Of a DNA stretch of 48,069 nucleotides, positions 34,910 to 43,371 are shown in pieces. A program made the position numbers and the translations under genes. Below the pieces are notes generated by a model. The model did no database searches. It was not told the DNA's origin and saw only the letters and a program-made list of their open reading frames with translations. This stretch comes from an uncultured Eggerthellaceae bacterium (lineage in GTDB: Bacteria; Actinomycetota; Coriobacteriia; Coriobacteriales; Eggerthellaceae). The DNA lies in the NCBI GenBank assembly GCA_910580205.1, contig CAJTVP010000014.1:1-48069 (forward strand), given 5' to 3'. Within the stretch, counting starts at the first letter, position 1. Each line of letters begins with the position of its first letter.

Positions 34910-37297
34910 TCAAGCCTCCTTTCCTGCGTAAGCGCGGATGTTGCAATAGGAATCCCAGTAGCAGTCCGTCGAACCCGTGAGCGAGCTCATGGCCTCCACG
35001 TAGGGGTTGGGGTGGTGTCCCGCGGCCAGCCAATCGGCGAACCACTTGTCCTCCACGGGCCCCTGCGAATCCTGGCCCGCGCACTGGTGGGTGATCTCCG
35101 CATAGGTGCCCTCTTCGAATTGACGACGACGCCAACCGAACCACACGTGCACGGTGCCATCCGGAACGCTTTCGTCAAGGACCAAGCGCGTGACCACATG
35201 GCCGCGATCGTTGTAGACCTCAACGGTGTCGCCCTCGGCCAGACCCAAGCGCTCCGCATGGGCGGGGTTCAGGCGCGTGGCGGGCGTTTCGCCGGAAAGC
35301 TTCACCGTGATGGGGTCGTCCGTGAAGCTGGACTGCATGAAGAAGCGCTGACGGCCCGTGAACAGCTGGTACGGGTACTCCGTGGACTTGCCGATCTTGT
35401 TCGGCTCCAGCACCTTCGTGACCGCCATGCCCAGATCGGCCAGCTTCTCCGCGTACATGATCTCCATGCGGCCCGTTTCGTTGTCCAGCACCTCAGCCGG
35501 ATTCAAGTACGGCGTGTACTTCGGCTCGGGCGGGGCGGCAGCGCGGATCATCTTCTCCTGCTTCAAGCGCTCGTAGGTCACCGGCGGCTGGATGCCCGCG
35601 ATGAGCGGATACTGCGTTTGCAGGCGGATGTCGATGTACTCCGGGATGGTCATGGTGAAGTAATCGCCCAGTCCCACACGTTTCGCCAGCTCGCTGAACA
35701 CCCAGACCGGCTCATGGCAGTCGCCCTGCGGCTCGATGGCCGGCTCCTGCAGGATGATGTGGTTGTAGCACGCGCCGGTGATGAGGTCCTCGCGCTCGAA
35801 GGACATGCAGTCCGGCAGCACATAGTCGGCTATCTCTCCCGTATCGGTCAGCCACACGTCGTAGTCCACAACCAGCTCCATATCCTGCACCACATCCAGC
35901 CACCGTTGGCGGTCGGGTTGCTGGTGCACGGGGTTGCCGGAGCACACGATGAGCGCCTTGTATGGGCTGTCCGGCGCTTCGGCCTTGGCGAACCACTCGG
36001 CCATGCGCACGGGCACGGATTTCACCTCCGCCACGCCATCCGGGCAGCTGATGGGGATGTCGTTGAACACGAGCGGCCAGCTTTGCAGCTGGAGCGCCTC
36101 GAACACGCCAGAACCCGGCTTGCCCAAGCGCCCGGTCAGCGCGCCCAGGAGCAGGAACTGACGGTACGTTTCGTTGGAGTTGCGGTAGCGCAGCCCATAG
36201 CCGGACAGGATGAACGCATTCTCCGCCTCCACCCACTCGCGGGCCAGCCGCTCCGCCTCCGCGGCGGGAATGCCGCATTTCTCAGCAGCCAGGTCGAAGG
36301 TGTATTCCGCAGCGCCGTCCTTGAGCTTCTGCAGCGCCGTGGAATAGCTCTTGCCATCCACCGTGAAGCTGCCGAACAGGGGGATGTCAGCGCCTTCGGG
36401 GTATTCGCCCGCTTTCGGTGCCACCGGCACAGCGGCTTCAGCGTTGTTGTCCCACACCAGGAACGAGCCATCATCCGTGCGGGCCAACTGGCCCGTTTCG
36501 TCATCCACCAAGTAGGCGGCTATGGTGCGCGCCAGCAGATACCCGTTCGCCTGAAGGTCGTTCTGCAGAATGTAGTTCACCATGGCCATAGCCAGATACC
36601 CGTCGCTCGCCGGCTTCATGGCTACGAACTCATCAGCGAAGCCCGCGGTGCCGTCGAAGATGAGGCCCAGATCCACGATCTTCGCCCCGGCTTCGCGCGC
36701 CCGCACCAGATTCTGAGCGCAGCGCATCTGGTTCTCGATGGGATTGCAACCCCACACGTAGATGAGATCCGTCCCCACCATGATGCGCGGGTCGATCACC
36801 GTGCGCGGGAATTCGCTGCCTGCATTGTAGAACTCCGCGTAGAACGGCCCGTTGTCCAGGCCGATGGAACCCAGCGGCACCGTGACGCCGAAGGTGTTCG
36901 CAAAGCGGAACGGCATCAGGTTCTCGAAGCTGTACTGCGCGGGAACGCCAGCGCCCAAGTTCCAGAGCACCACCGAAGACGGCCCGTAGGTGTCACGGAT
37001 GTGGCACAGCTTCTCGCCGATCTCATCCAGCGCCTGATCCCAGCTGATCTCTTCGAACTGCCCGGACCCGCGCTCACCCACGCGCTTCAGCGGCTTGCGA
37101 AGACGCTTCGGATCATAGGGCTGACGTCCGGCCAAGCACCCCTTCTGGCAGATGTGACCATCCGGGCGCTCCGGATCGGAGTAGATCACCTTCTCCGTGC
37201 GCGCGATCTTGCCATCCTTGACGATGGTCTTGATCGTGCAGTAGTCGTGGTCGCCCCAACCGGGACACGCCGTGTACACGAAGGACTCTTCGCTCAT
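34910..37297 (-). CDS. Molybdopterin oxidoreductase with atypical N-terminal Cys spacing
   Basis: A 795-residue Moco-bis-PGD enzyme of a branch different from the other two here. N-terminal cysteines are spaced C-x8-C (ACPGWGDHDYC), then HICQKGC, unlike the usual C-x2-C-x3-C. Other blocks are EEISWDQALDEIGEKL, IYVWGCNPIENQM, SGYGLRYRNSNETYRQFLLL, VVDYDVWLTDTGEIADYVLP and FTGRQRFFMQSS. It has no Tat signal. Start: ATG with AGAGGAG about 14 bases upstream, a rather long spacing. It is coupled to its ferredoxin and divergent from a tandem-MarR gene, with a palindrome between them. The substrate is unknown. Confidence 0.85.
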   Translation of the reverse strand: MSEESFVYTACPGWGDHDYCTIKTIVKDGKIARTEKVIYSDPERPDGHICQKGCLAGRQPYDPKRLRKPLKRVGERGSGQFEEISWDQALDEIGEKLCHIRDTYGPSSVVLWNLGAGVPAQYSFENLMPFRFANTFGVTVPLGSIGLDNGPFYAEFYNAGSEFPRTVIDPRIMVGTDLIYVWGCNPIENQMRCAQNLVRAREAGAKIVDLGLIFDGTAGFADEFVAMKPASDGYLAMAMVNYILQNDLQANGYLLARTIAAYLVDDETGQLARTDDGSFLVWDNNAEAAVPVAPKAGEYPEGADIPLFGSFTVDGKSYSTALQKLKDGAAEYTFDLAAEKCGIPAAEAERLAREWVEAENAFILSGYGLRYRNSNETYRQFLLLGALTGRLGKPGSGVFEALQLQSWPLVFNDIPISCPDGVAEVKSVPVRMAEWFAKAEAPDSPYKALIVCSGNPVHQQPDRQRWLDVVQDMELVVDYDVWLTDTGEIADYVLPDCMSFEREDLITGACYNHIILQEPAIEPQGDCHEPVWVFSELAKRVGLGDYFTMTIPEYIDIRLQTQYPLIAGIQPPVTYERLKQEKMIRAAAPPEPKYTPYLNPAEVLDNETGRMEIMYAEKLADLGMAVTKVLEPNKIGKSTEYPYQLFTGRQRFFMQSSFTDDPITVKLSGETPATRLNPAHAERLGLAEGDTVEVYNDRGHVVTRLVLDESVPDGTVHVWFGWRRRQFEEGTYAEITHQCAGQDSQGPVEDKWFADWLAAGHHPNPYVEAMSSLTGSTDCYWDSYCNIRAYAGKEA

Positions 37298-37395
37298 AGG
37301 CGTCTCACGCTCCTCTCTCTTGCGCGCGCATCCGTCGCACGCGGCTCTGCCCCATTTGTAAGTCTCTTTCTCACCTTTGGGAATGGTAGTTCGCT

Positions 37396-37413
37396 TTCAA
37401 TTGTCGAATTGAA
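37396..37413. promoter_or_regulatory. Palindromic operator between Moco gene and MarR gene
   Basis: TTCAATT (37396-37402) and AATTGAA (37407-37413) form a perfect 7-bp dyad with four central bases. It lies in the 194-base divergent region and matches the AT-rich, about 18-bp palindromes MarR proteins bind. Confidence 0.65.
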
Positions 37414-37491
37414 CAGTTTTGCCATTGAACTTCTTTGCTGGTAAACTGCTGTTGACCTTGGCGAATCAAAGGCTCGGATCAGGGGGATCCC

Positions 37492-38460
37492 ATGCACGCG
37501 AGCACTCAATCCCAAGAAGCGCGCCCGAGGAAAAGCGGCCTGCCGGAGACGCTGTACCGACGCTCCATCGAGCGCTGTCGGCTCCCAGAGAACGCCTACA
37601 CGTTCGACTACATGAGCGACTATCTCACCATGATGGATATGCTGGCGAAATCCATCACGCACGAGCTCCACGATGCGTGCGGCCTGACGCCTCTGCAATA
37701 CCGCATCCTCCTGCGATTGCTCTCTCCCACGCCAACGCTGGCGAAACAACTGTCCGATGATCTGAGCGTATGCATGTCCACCATCTCTGTGGCCGTGTCG
37801 AAACTGGCGAAGAAGCGCCTGATCTCACGGCGTGACAGCGCGACGGATATGCGCGCCGTTGAGCTGACGCTGACGAAAGCTGGCAGGGAGTTGGTGCAGC
37901 GGGCAGACCAGACCATGTACGACACCATGTCGGAATACTGGAGCTCGCTCACCCAGGAGCAGCTGGAAGCCGCCATCACCAGTTCGCTCTCAGCCGTGAA
38001 CCGCCATTCCTACCCGCGTCTTGAGAATGGGGAGCCACGCTTGGATACCGCGTTGGTGGACACGGTCATGATCTCCAAAGCGCTGACGTCCCAAGCGCTG
38101 CAAGAAACAGGGCTGACCACGAACGACTACCGAATACTCCTTGCGCTCAAGCTGATGGGGAGCCAATGCGTCACAGCTGATATCGCGAAGTTCTTATTCC
38201 TGAACTCAAGCGACATAACCGGGTGCTTGAAGAATCTTGAGGCTCGCGGCCTCATCACGCGTTTCCGGCAAGACGATAATCGGCGAAAGCGGATGGTGTG
38301 CATGACGTCTGATGGCGAAGAGATGGTATGCGACCTGCTGCCGGTCGTGTTCGACGCGTTGCACGAAACATGCCACAGCAGCGACGACCTGATCCGGATC
38401 CACATCTCCGCCGCCCGAGACCTCGTCGCCCGCAAACGCCACCGCCCCGCATTTGATTAG
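37492..38460 (+). CDS. Tandem MarR-type regulator
   Basis: A 322-residue protein containing two MarR-like winged-helix units. The first is residues about 45-145 (LTPLQYRILLRLLSPTPTLA, CMSTISVAVSKLAKKRLISR). The second is about 185-295 (TTNDYRILLALKLMGSQCVT, NSSDITGCLKNLEARGLITR). MarR proteins are normally about 150-residue dimers, so this looks like a fused pseudo-dimer. Start: ATG at 37492, ten bases after GGGGGAT-type purines. It is divergent from the third Moco operon with a palindrome between, hence the likely local regulator. Confidence 0.85.
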   Translation: MHASTQSQEARPRKSGLPETLYRRSIERCRLPENAYTFDYMSDYLTMMDMLAKSITHELHDACGLTPLQYRILLRLLSPTPTLAKQLSDDLSVCMSTISVAVSKLAKKRLISRRDSATDMRAVELTLTKAGRELVQRADQTMYDTMSEYWSSLTQEQLEAAITSSLSAVNRHSYPRLENGEPRLDTALVDTVMISKALTSQALQETGLTTNDYRILLALKLMGSQCVTADIAKFLFLNSSDITGCLKNLEARGLITRFRQDDNRRKRMVCMTSDGEEMVCDLLPVVFDALHETCHSSDDLIRIHISAARDLVARKRHRPAFD

Positions 38461-38482
38461 AACTCGCCTATCGGGTTGCGGA

Positions 38483-38600
38483 GAACCGGGGCGGCGGGGG
38501 TGTCGCGCCGATTCGCGGAGGCAAGTCAAAAATGTGGTAAAAATCACCACATTTTTGCGCAGCCGCAGTCTTAGGCGCGAGTGCCCCCGGCGGCCGGTTC
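38483..38600. repeat. Terminal-inverted-repeat hairpin element, copy 2
   Basis: A 118-base element with the same ends (GAACCGG/CCGGTTC) and arms as copy 1 at 33114-33233. Its central stem is AAAAATGTGGT/ACCACATTTTT with a 7-base loop. It sits between the convergent tandem-MarR and typA genes, 23 bases after the MarR stop, and may double as a terminator. Confidence 0.75.
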
Positions 38601-38675
38601 GCCACTTCCGACAAAGTGCGCTTCGCCTTCGGCATCAGCGCAGCTACGCAATCCGACTAAAAAGAATCAATCCGA

Positions 38676-40487
38676 CTATTTCTTTGCCGCTTTCTTCCGG
38701 TCGGTCGCGGAAAGCAGGCGCTTGCGAAGGCGGATGCTCTGCGGTGTGATCTCCACCAGCTCATCGTCTTCGATGTATTCCAGCGCCTCTTCCAGCGTGA
38801 ACGTGATCGGCGGTGTGAGCTGGATGGCCTTGTCCGCCGTGGAGGAGCGCTGGTTGCCCAGGTTCTTCGTCTTCTCCACGTTGACAACCATATCGCCCTC
38901 TTTCGCGGATTCCCCCACGATCATGCCCTCGTAGCACTCATCCCCCGGTCCCACGAACAGCCGCCCGCGCTCTTGCAGCGTATCCAGCGCGTAGGCCACC
39001 GCCTTGCCCGTGGACATAGCGATCATGCCGCCGTTCTTGCGGCCCGTCATCTCGCCTGAGTACGGCCCATATTCCAGGAAGTGATGGAACAGCACCGCTT
39101 CGCCGTGAGTGGCGTTCAGGATGCGCGTCTTGAGACCCATGGTGCCGCGCGTGGGGATGTGGAACGTGAGGTGCGTCATGGTTTCATCCGATGCCATATC
39201 CTCCATGATGCCGCCGGCGGTGCCCATGACCTCGATGGCCTTGCCGGCATAGTCGTTCGGCACGTCCACGGTGGCCTCTTCGATGGGCTCCAGCTTCTGC
39301 CCCTGCGCGTCGGTCTTGTACATCACGCGCGGGCGGCCCACTTGGAACTCGAACCCTTCGCGGCGCATGGTCTCCATGAGCACGGACAGATGCAGGACGC
39401 CGCGCCCGGCCACCTCGATGCCGCTCTTGTCCTCTAATTCAGAGATGCGCATGGAGATGTTGCTCTCTTTTTCGCGCAGCAGGCGCTCCTTGAGCTGGCG
39501 CGCGCCCACGATATCGCCTTCGCGTCCCACGAGCGGGCTGGTGGAAGCTTCGAACACCACGGCCATGGTGGGCTCTTCCACCGCGATCGGCTCCATGGGC
39601 ACAGGCGATTCCGGGTCCGTCACGATATCGCCGATATCCGCATCCTCAACGCCGATGACCGCCACGATATCTCCAGCCACCGCTTCGGTCACTTCAGCCT
39701 TCCCCAGGTTCTCGAAGGTGTAGACCTTGCGGATCTGCGCTGTTCTCTGGCTGCCATCCGGCTTCACGACCAGGACATTCTCCTTCTCATGGAGCGAGCC
39801 TGAATGGATGCGCCCCACGCCGATGCGCCCTTCGTAGCTGGAGTGATCCACGGTGCAGATCTGCATGGCCACAGGACCATCCTCGTCCACCTCCGGAGCC
39901 GGGATCTCTTCCAGAATCACGTCCAGCAACGGCACCATGTCCCCGTTGCCGTCCTCCGGATCCAGCCGCGCGTAGCCGTTCACGGCGCTGGCGTAGATGA
40001 CCGGGAAGTCCAGCTGCGCGTCTGAGGCGCCCAGCTCCACCATGAGGTCGAACACCTTGTCCACGGCTGCCGCCGGATCCGCGTTCGGCCGGTCGATCTT
40101 GTTCACCACCAACACGATGCGCAGCCCCCGTTCAAGGGCATGGGACAGCACGAACCGCGTCTGCGGCTTCGGGCCTTCGTACGCATCCACGATGAGCAGC
40201 GCTCCGTCAGCCATGTTGAGCACGCGCTCCACCTCGCCGCCGAAATCCGCGTGGCCCGGCGTGTCGATCACGTTGATCTTGACGCCCTTGTACGTGATGG
40301 AGATGTTCTTCGACAGGATGGTGATCCCGCGCTCGCGTTCCTGATCGTTGCTGTCCAGCACGCGCTCCTGGACCTGCTGGTTCTCGCGGAACACGTGGGA
40401 TGCCCACAAAAGGCGGTCCACCAGCGTGGTCTTGCCGTGGTCAACGTGGGCGATGATGGCGACGTTGCGGATGTTCTCCTGCTTCAT
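38676..40487 (-). CDS. typA: GTPase TypA/BipA
   Basis: A 603-residue ribosome-associated translational GTPase. GTP-binding motifs are clear: AHVDHGKTTLVDRL (G1), ERGITILSKN (G2), DTPGHADFGGEVERV (G3), VVNKIDRPNAD (G4). Elongation-factor domains II, III and V follow, with the BipA-specific C-terminal domain (TGRKNGGMIAMSTGKAVAYA). The length matches the family. Start: ATG with GGAGC six bases upstream. It is needed for ribosome assembly or stress adaptation in other bacteria. It is convergent with the MarR gene across an inverted-repeat element. Confidence 0.97.
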   Translation of the reverse strand: MKQENIRNVAIIAHVDHGKTTLVDRLLWASHVFRENQQVQERVLDSNDQERERGITILSKNISITYKGVKINVIDTPGHADFGGEVERVLNMADGALLIVDAYEGPKPQTRFVLSHALERGLRIVLVVNKIDRPNADPAAAVDKVFDLMVELGASDAQLDFPVIYASAVNGYARLDPEDGNGDMVPLLDVILEEIPAPEVDEDGPVAMQICTVDHSSYEGRIGVGRIHSGSLHEKENVLVVKPDGSQRTAQIRKVYTFENLGKAEVTEAVAGDIVAVIGVEDADIGDIVTDPESPVPMEPIAVEEPTMAVVFEASTSPLVGREGDIVGARQLKERLLREKESNISMRISELEDKSGIEVAGRGVLHLSVLMETMRREGFEFQVGRPRVMYKTDAQGQKLEPIEEATVDVPNDYAGKAIEVMGTAGGIMEDMASDETMTHLTFHIPTRGTMGLKTRILNATHGEAVLFHHFLEYGPYSGEMTGRKNGGMIAMSTGKAVAYALDTLQERGRLFVGPGDECYEGMIVGESAKEGDMVVNVEKTKNLGNQRSSTADKAIQLTPPITFTLEEALEYIEDDELVEITPQSIRLRKRLLSATDRKKAAKK

Positions 40488-40568
40488 AGATGCTCCTGGA
40501 TAAGGGTTGGTTTCGTGCGCAAACGTCCGCTATTCTACAACGTCACGCGGCAGGAACCGGCGAAAACG

Positions 40569-41144
40569 CTAGATGAACCAGAACACGATGCCGTCGAAGG
40601 CGGCGTGCGCCACGATGGGCGGCCACAGTTGTCCGAAGCGCCGGTAGAGCCAGAGCATCCCCAAGCTGAACGGGAACGCGAACGCCATCCGTCCCAACGT
40701 GAGCCCGATGCCGCCAACGTATGAGATGTGGCACACGGCGAAGAGCGCCGCCGTCAGGAGCATGGCCTGGCGGGGCGTCTTCGCGGCACCCGCGGACTCT
40801 ATGCAGGGAAACAGCACGCCGCAGAACAGGGTCTCCTCGGCGATGCCCGTGAACAGGCACCAAGAAAGATATGCGCCCATATCCCCTTCGCCAGCCGGCA
40901 CGAGCAGTGCTCCGAAGAGGGCCAACGCCACCAGCGGCCCCAACTCGCGCACGGGAAGCCGGCGCTCCGTGCGCCATGCCCAGATCAGATACAAGGCAAT
41001 CGCCACAGCCGCCGCAAGAACCGTGGAGGTCCAGGGCTCCAGCGGCAAGCTGGATACGCCTATGAACAAAAGCAAGCTGGCCACGGCGAAGGCCGCAGTC
41101 CCACTCTCTATGCGCTTCCGACCCTCTATCTCCTGATTGTCCAT
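40569..41144 (-). CDS. CPBP-family intramembrane metalloprotease
   Basis: A 191-residue membrane protein with about six helices and the CPBP (Abi/Rce1-like) motifs: the EE pair in TGIAEETLFCGVLFP, the FAVCHISYVGGIGL histidine and the late VAHAAFDGIVFWF histidine. Start: ATG at 41144. A TATACT box ends six bases upstream, so the transcript is probably leaderless. Divergent, only 20 bases from the TraX-like gene, with overlapping -10 boxes. The role in the cell is not evident; family members process prenylated proteins or bacteriocin-related peptides. Confidence 0.85.
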   Translation of the reverse strand: MDNQEIEGRKRIESGTAAFAVASLLLFIGVSSLPLEPWTSTVLAAAVAIALYLIWAWRTERRLPVRELGPLVALALFGALLVPAGEGDMGAYLSWCLFTGIAEETLFCGVLFPCIESAGAAKTPRQAMLLTAALFAVCHISYVGGIGLTLGRMAFAFPFSLGMLWLYRRFGQLWPPIVAHAAFDGIVFWFI

Positions 41145-41150
41145 CCCGCA

Positions 41151-41158
41151 AGTATAAT
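41151..41158. promoter_or_regulatory. Overlapping divergent -10 boxes (bidirectional promoter)
   Basis: TATAAT (41153-41158) reads on the plus strand and TATACT (41156-41151) on the minus strand, sharing four base pairs. Each ends six bases before an ATG (41165 plus, 41144 minus), predicting two leaderless messages from one site. Confidence 0.7.
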
Positions 41159-41164
41159 CCCCTC

Positions 41165-42013
41165 ATGGATCACGCCGACCCCACACCCTCCGCAACCCCG
41201 CGCGGCACCACCGGCTTCACGCTCAAGCTGGTGGCCATCGCGGGCATGACCGCTAACCACGTCGCCCACGTGTTCATGCCCGTGTTGCCCGTGGTGGTAG
41301 GAGAGATGCTGTTCTGGCTGGGCGGCGTGACATTCCCCATCATGGCGTTCTTGCTGGTAGAAGGCTACCGACACACCTCCAGTCTCCCGCGCTATGCCGC
41401 GCGCTTGGCCGTGTTCGCCGCCATCTCGCAGATCCCCTACAGCCTTCTGTTCGGTGCCATGGGCAACGTCCTCATCACGCTTCTGATCGGGCTGTTCCTG
41501 CTCTGGGCCTTCGACGCGGTCACCTCGCGTCTGGCCTTCGGCGGAATCGCGTTCGCCATGATCGCAGCAAGCTTCTGGTGCGACTGGGGCATCATCGGAC
41601 CGCTCATGATCCTGGCGTTTTACGCGCTGCGCCCCCAAGGGAACAGGCGCGCCATCCTGACGTGCATGGCCATCCCGTTCGCTATGACCGTCGTGTCCGC
41701 CGTGGCATATCTGATCCAAGCGGCGAATGGCGCGGATACGCTCACCCTTTCCGGCACAGCGGCGCTCCTTACCAGCACAGCGCCCTTCGACGATGCCGTC
41801 CCTCTAGTCGGCCTCCCCGCCGATTTCGCGAACGCATTCGTGGTGCAAACGTGCAACCTAGGGTACGCGCTCGTGGGCTATACGCTGGCAACGCTGCTGC
41901 TCCTGCGATACGGCGGGCAGCGCGGCCGTCCGCTGAAGTGGCTCTTCTACGCCTACTACCCCGCGCACCTCCTCGTGCTCTGGCTCATCCTGCAGGTGGT
42001 GGTGGGCTCATGA
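41165..42013 (+). CDS. TraX-like membrane protein
   Basis: A 282-residue protein with about eight transmembrane helices, resembling TraX family proteins (acyltransferase-like membrane proteins; F-plasmid TraX acetylates pilin). Family-like stretches are LKLVAIAGMTANHVAHVFMP, FWLGGVTFPIMAFLLVEGYR and LKWLFYAYYPAHLLVLWLIL at the C-terminus. Chromosomal TraX-like proteins are common and mostly uncharacterised. Likely a leaderless start at 41165. Its stop overlaps the next gene's ATG by four bases (ATGA). Confidence 0.85.
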   Translation: MDHADPTPSATPRGTTGFTLKLVAIAGMTANHVAHVFMPVLPVVVGEMLFWLGGVTFPIMAFLLVEGYRHTSSLPRYAARLAVFAAISQIPYSLLFGAMGNVLITLLIGLFLLWAFDAVTSRLAFGGIAFAMIAASFWCDWGIIGPLMILAFYALRPQGNRRAILTCMAIPFAMTVVSAVAYLIQAANGADTLTLSGTAALLTSTAPFDDAVPLVGLPADFANAFVVQTCNLGYALVGYTLATLLLLRYGGQRGRPLKWLFYAYYPAHLLVLWLILQVVVGS

Positions 42014-42423
42014 GGATCACCGCTTTGAACATCACGCCCGGTCGGCTGACGGCAGAAGTCGTCACCGAACCCGATCAGCGCACCACTCCGGAGCTGATCG
42101 CTCGCGTGCTGCAGGATTTTCCGCAGCTCCCGCAGCATTCGTGCGTGAACGCGCACGGCCCCGTGTTCGCCAGTGTGATGGAGGACACGCCACTGCCGCA
42201 CTTGCTGGAGCACCTCGTCATCGACCTGCAAGTGGCGCAGCAGCCGGAAGCGAGCACAGCCACGTTCACCGGCTTCACAAAGTGGACCGATGCGAAGGCG
42301 GGACGCGCGTCCGTCACCGTCAATTTCCGCGACGACGCTTGCGCGCTCGCCGCCGTTCGTTATGCTTGCGCGTACTTGAACGACGTTCTGGAGGAGCTTT
42401 CCCATGGCGAAGAAGACCGGTGA
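42010..42423 (+). CDS. Small protein resembling the N-terminal domain of cyanophycin synthetase
   Basis: A 137-residue soluble protein. The segment TPLPHLLEHLVIDLQVAQQP followed by a beta-rich TKWTDAKAGRASVTVNF and CALAAVRYACAYLNDVL recalls the N-terminal domain of CphA-like ATP-grasp ligases (the LFEHxxLELQ region), but the catalytic domains are absent. ATGA overlap with the TraX-like gene and a 20-base overlap with queT indicate one three-gene operon. Function unknown; the similarity was noticed by eye and is weak. Confidence 0.6.
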   Translation: MRITALNITPGRLTAEVVTEPDQRTTPELIARVLQDFPQLPQHSCVNAHGPVFASVMEDTPLPHLLEHLVIDLQVAQQPEASTATFTGFTKWTDAKAGRASVTVNFRDDACALAAVRYACAYLNDVLEELSHGEEDR

Positions 42424-42985
42424 TTTTTTCGGCGTGCACACGATGTCGCGCACGCGCTATCTGGCCCAAGCGGGCGTGATCGCAGCGCTCTATGCTGCTG
42501 CAACGCTCATTTGCCTGCTGCTGTTGCAGGGTCTGGCCTGGGGGCCGGTCCAGTTCCGCATCTCTGAAGCCGTCTGCGTGGTGGCAGCCATCACCCCGGC
42601 AGCCATTCCGGGGCTCACCATCGGGTGCATCATCGCGAACATGGCGAACATGGCCATCGCTGGCACCGGCGCGCTGGGAATGCTGGATGTGATCTTCGGC
42701 AGCCTTGCCACGTTCGCGGGCTCCGTCATCTGCTGGCGTCTGCGCAATCGCCCTGCGCTGGCTGTGGGCGGTTTCGTGCTGGCGAACGCGCTCATCGTGC
42801 CCGCGTACTTGCCCATCCTGCTGCAAGGGCTGGGCTTCTACACCATTCCGTTCACGGACATCTCCATAGATGGAGCCTATCTGCCCATGTACCTGTTCGG
42901 CGTCGTGGCTACGGGGATCGGCGAAGCGGTGGTCATGTACGCCCTCGGCCTCCCGCTGCTGTATGCGCTGAAACGAGCTAGATGA
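42404..42985 (+). CDS. queT: QueT-family transporter
   Basis: A 193-residue protein with five or six helices, matching QueT substrate-specific (S) components of ECF transporters for queuosine precursors: ALYAAATLICLLLLQGLAWG, PVQFRISEAVCVVAAITPAA, GLTIGCIIANMANMA and GALGMLDVIFGSLATF. Start: ATG at 42404 with GAGGAGC inside the previous gene, so the two overlap by 20 bases and are coupled. Such proteins work with shared ECF energising subunits encoded elsewhere. No preQ1 riboswitch is seen upstream. Confidence 0.9.
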   Translation: MAKKTGDFFGVHTMSRTRYLAQAGVIAALYAAATLICLLLLQGLAWGPVQFRISEAVCVVAAITPAAIPGLTIGCIIANMANMAIAGTGALGMLDVIFGSLATFAGSVICWRLRNRPALAVGGFVLANALIVPAYLPILLQGLGFYTIPFTDISIDGAYLPMYLFGVVATGIGEAVVMYALGLPLLYALKRAR

Positions 42986-43038
42986 AACGCAATTTGACAG
43001 ATCGCAGCATTTGACGCGAGGGCATCTCCGGCATCATC

Positions 43039-43371
43039 TCATTGGAGATCGAAAAACGACTGGATGCAGATAAGGATCGAACGCAGATCGCCTTCGGAAA
43101 GGGAGCCCAGCTTTTTGGTCGGTCTCGCATCCAAATCCAAAGCACGCAGCTGCTCCATAACAACAGACCCCTGCACACAGCAATCTTCCGGAAGCTCTTG
43201 ATGCAAGAAGAACGGCTTCATCCTCGTTGTGATGGGACAAACGAGCGTCATAGAGTTCGTGATGTTGAAATCATAATTGCTGACCACCAAGGCTGGGCGC
43301 TTTTTTGAAGGTTCATGGCCTCGGGTTGGATCGAAATCAACTTCGATGATATCCCCTTGGTCGAATATCAC
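43039..43371 (-). CDS. mazF: MazF/PemK-type mRNA interferase toxin
   Basis: A 110-residue ribosome-independent RNase toxin. It begins IFDQGDIIEVDFDPTRGHEP and continues with KKRPALVVSNYDFN, LVCPITTR and QGSVVMEQLRALD, the standard PemK/MazF blocks. GTG start overlapping the stop of the antitoxin gene by four bases (GTGA), with GAGGAG inside the antitoxin's last codons as ribosome site. The 22 residues of the longer frame are antitoxin-overlap shadow. Toxin and antitoxin form one operon. Confidence 0.9.
   Translation of the reverse strand: MIFDQGDIIEVDFDPTRGHEPSKKRPALVVSNYDFNITNSMTLVCPITTRMKPFFLHQELPEDCCVQGSVVMEQLRALDLDARPTKKLGSLSEGDLRSILICIQSFFDLQ

Noticed and set aside
2096..37297. Membrane anchor subunit (NrfD/DmsC type) for the Moco enzymes
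   Set aside because: No such gene was found in any of the three Moco operons; the only membrane partners are MFS carriers.
34856..37444. 862-residue plus-strand frame over the third Moco gene
   Set aside because: Same reason: antisense shadow with no recognisable domain.
42300..42403. preQ1 riboswitch in front of queT
   Set aside because: The sequence upstream is coding for the preceding gene and shows no preQ1 aptamer pattern.
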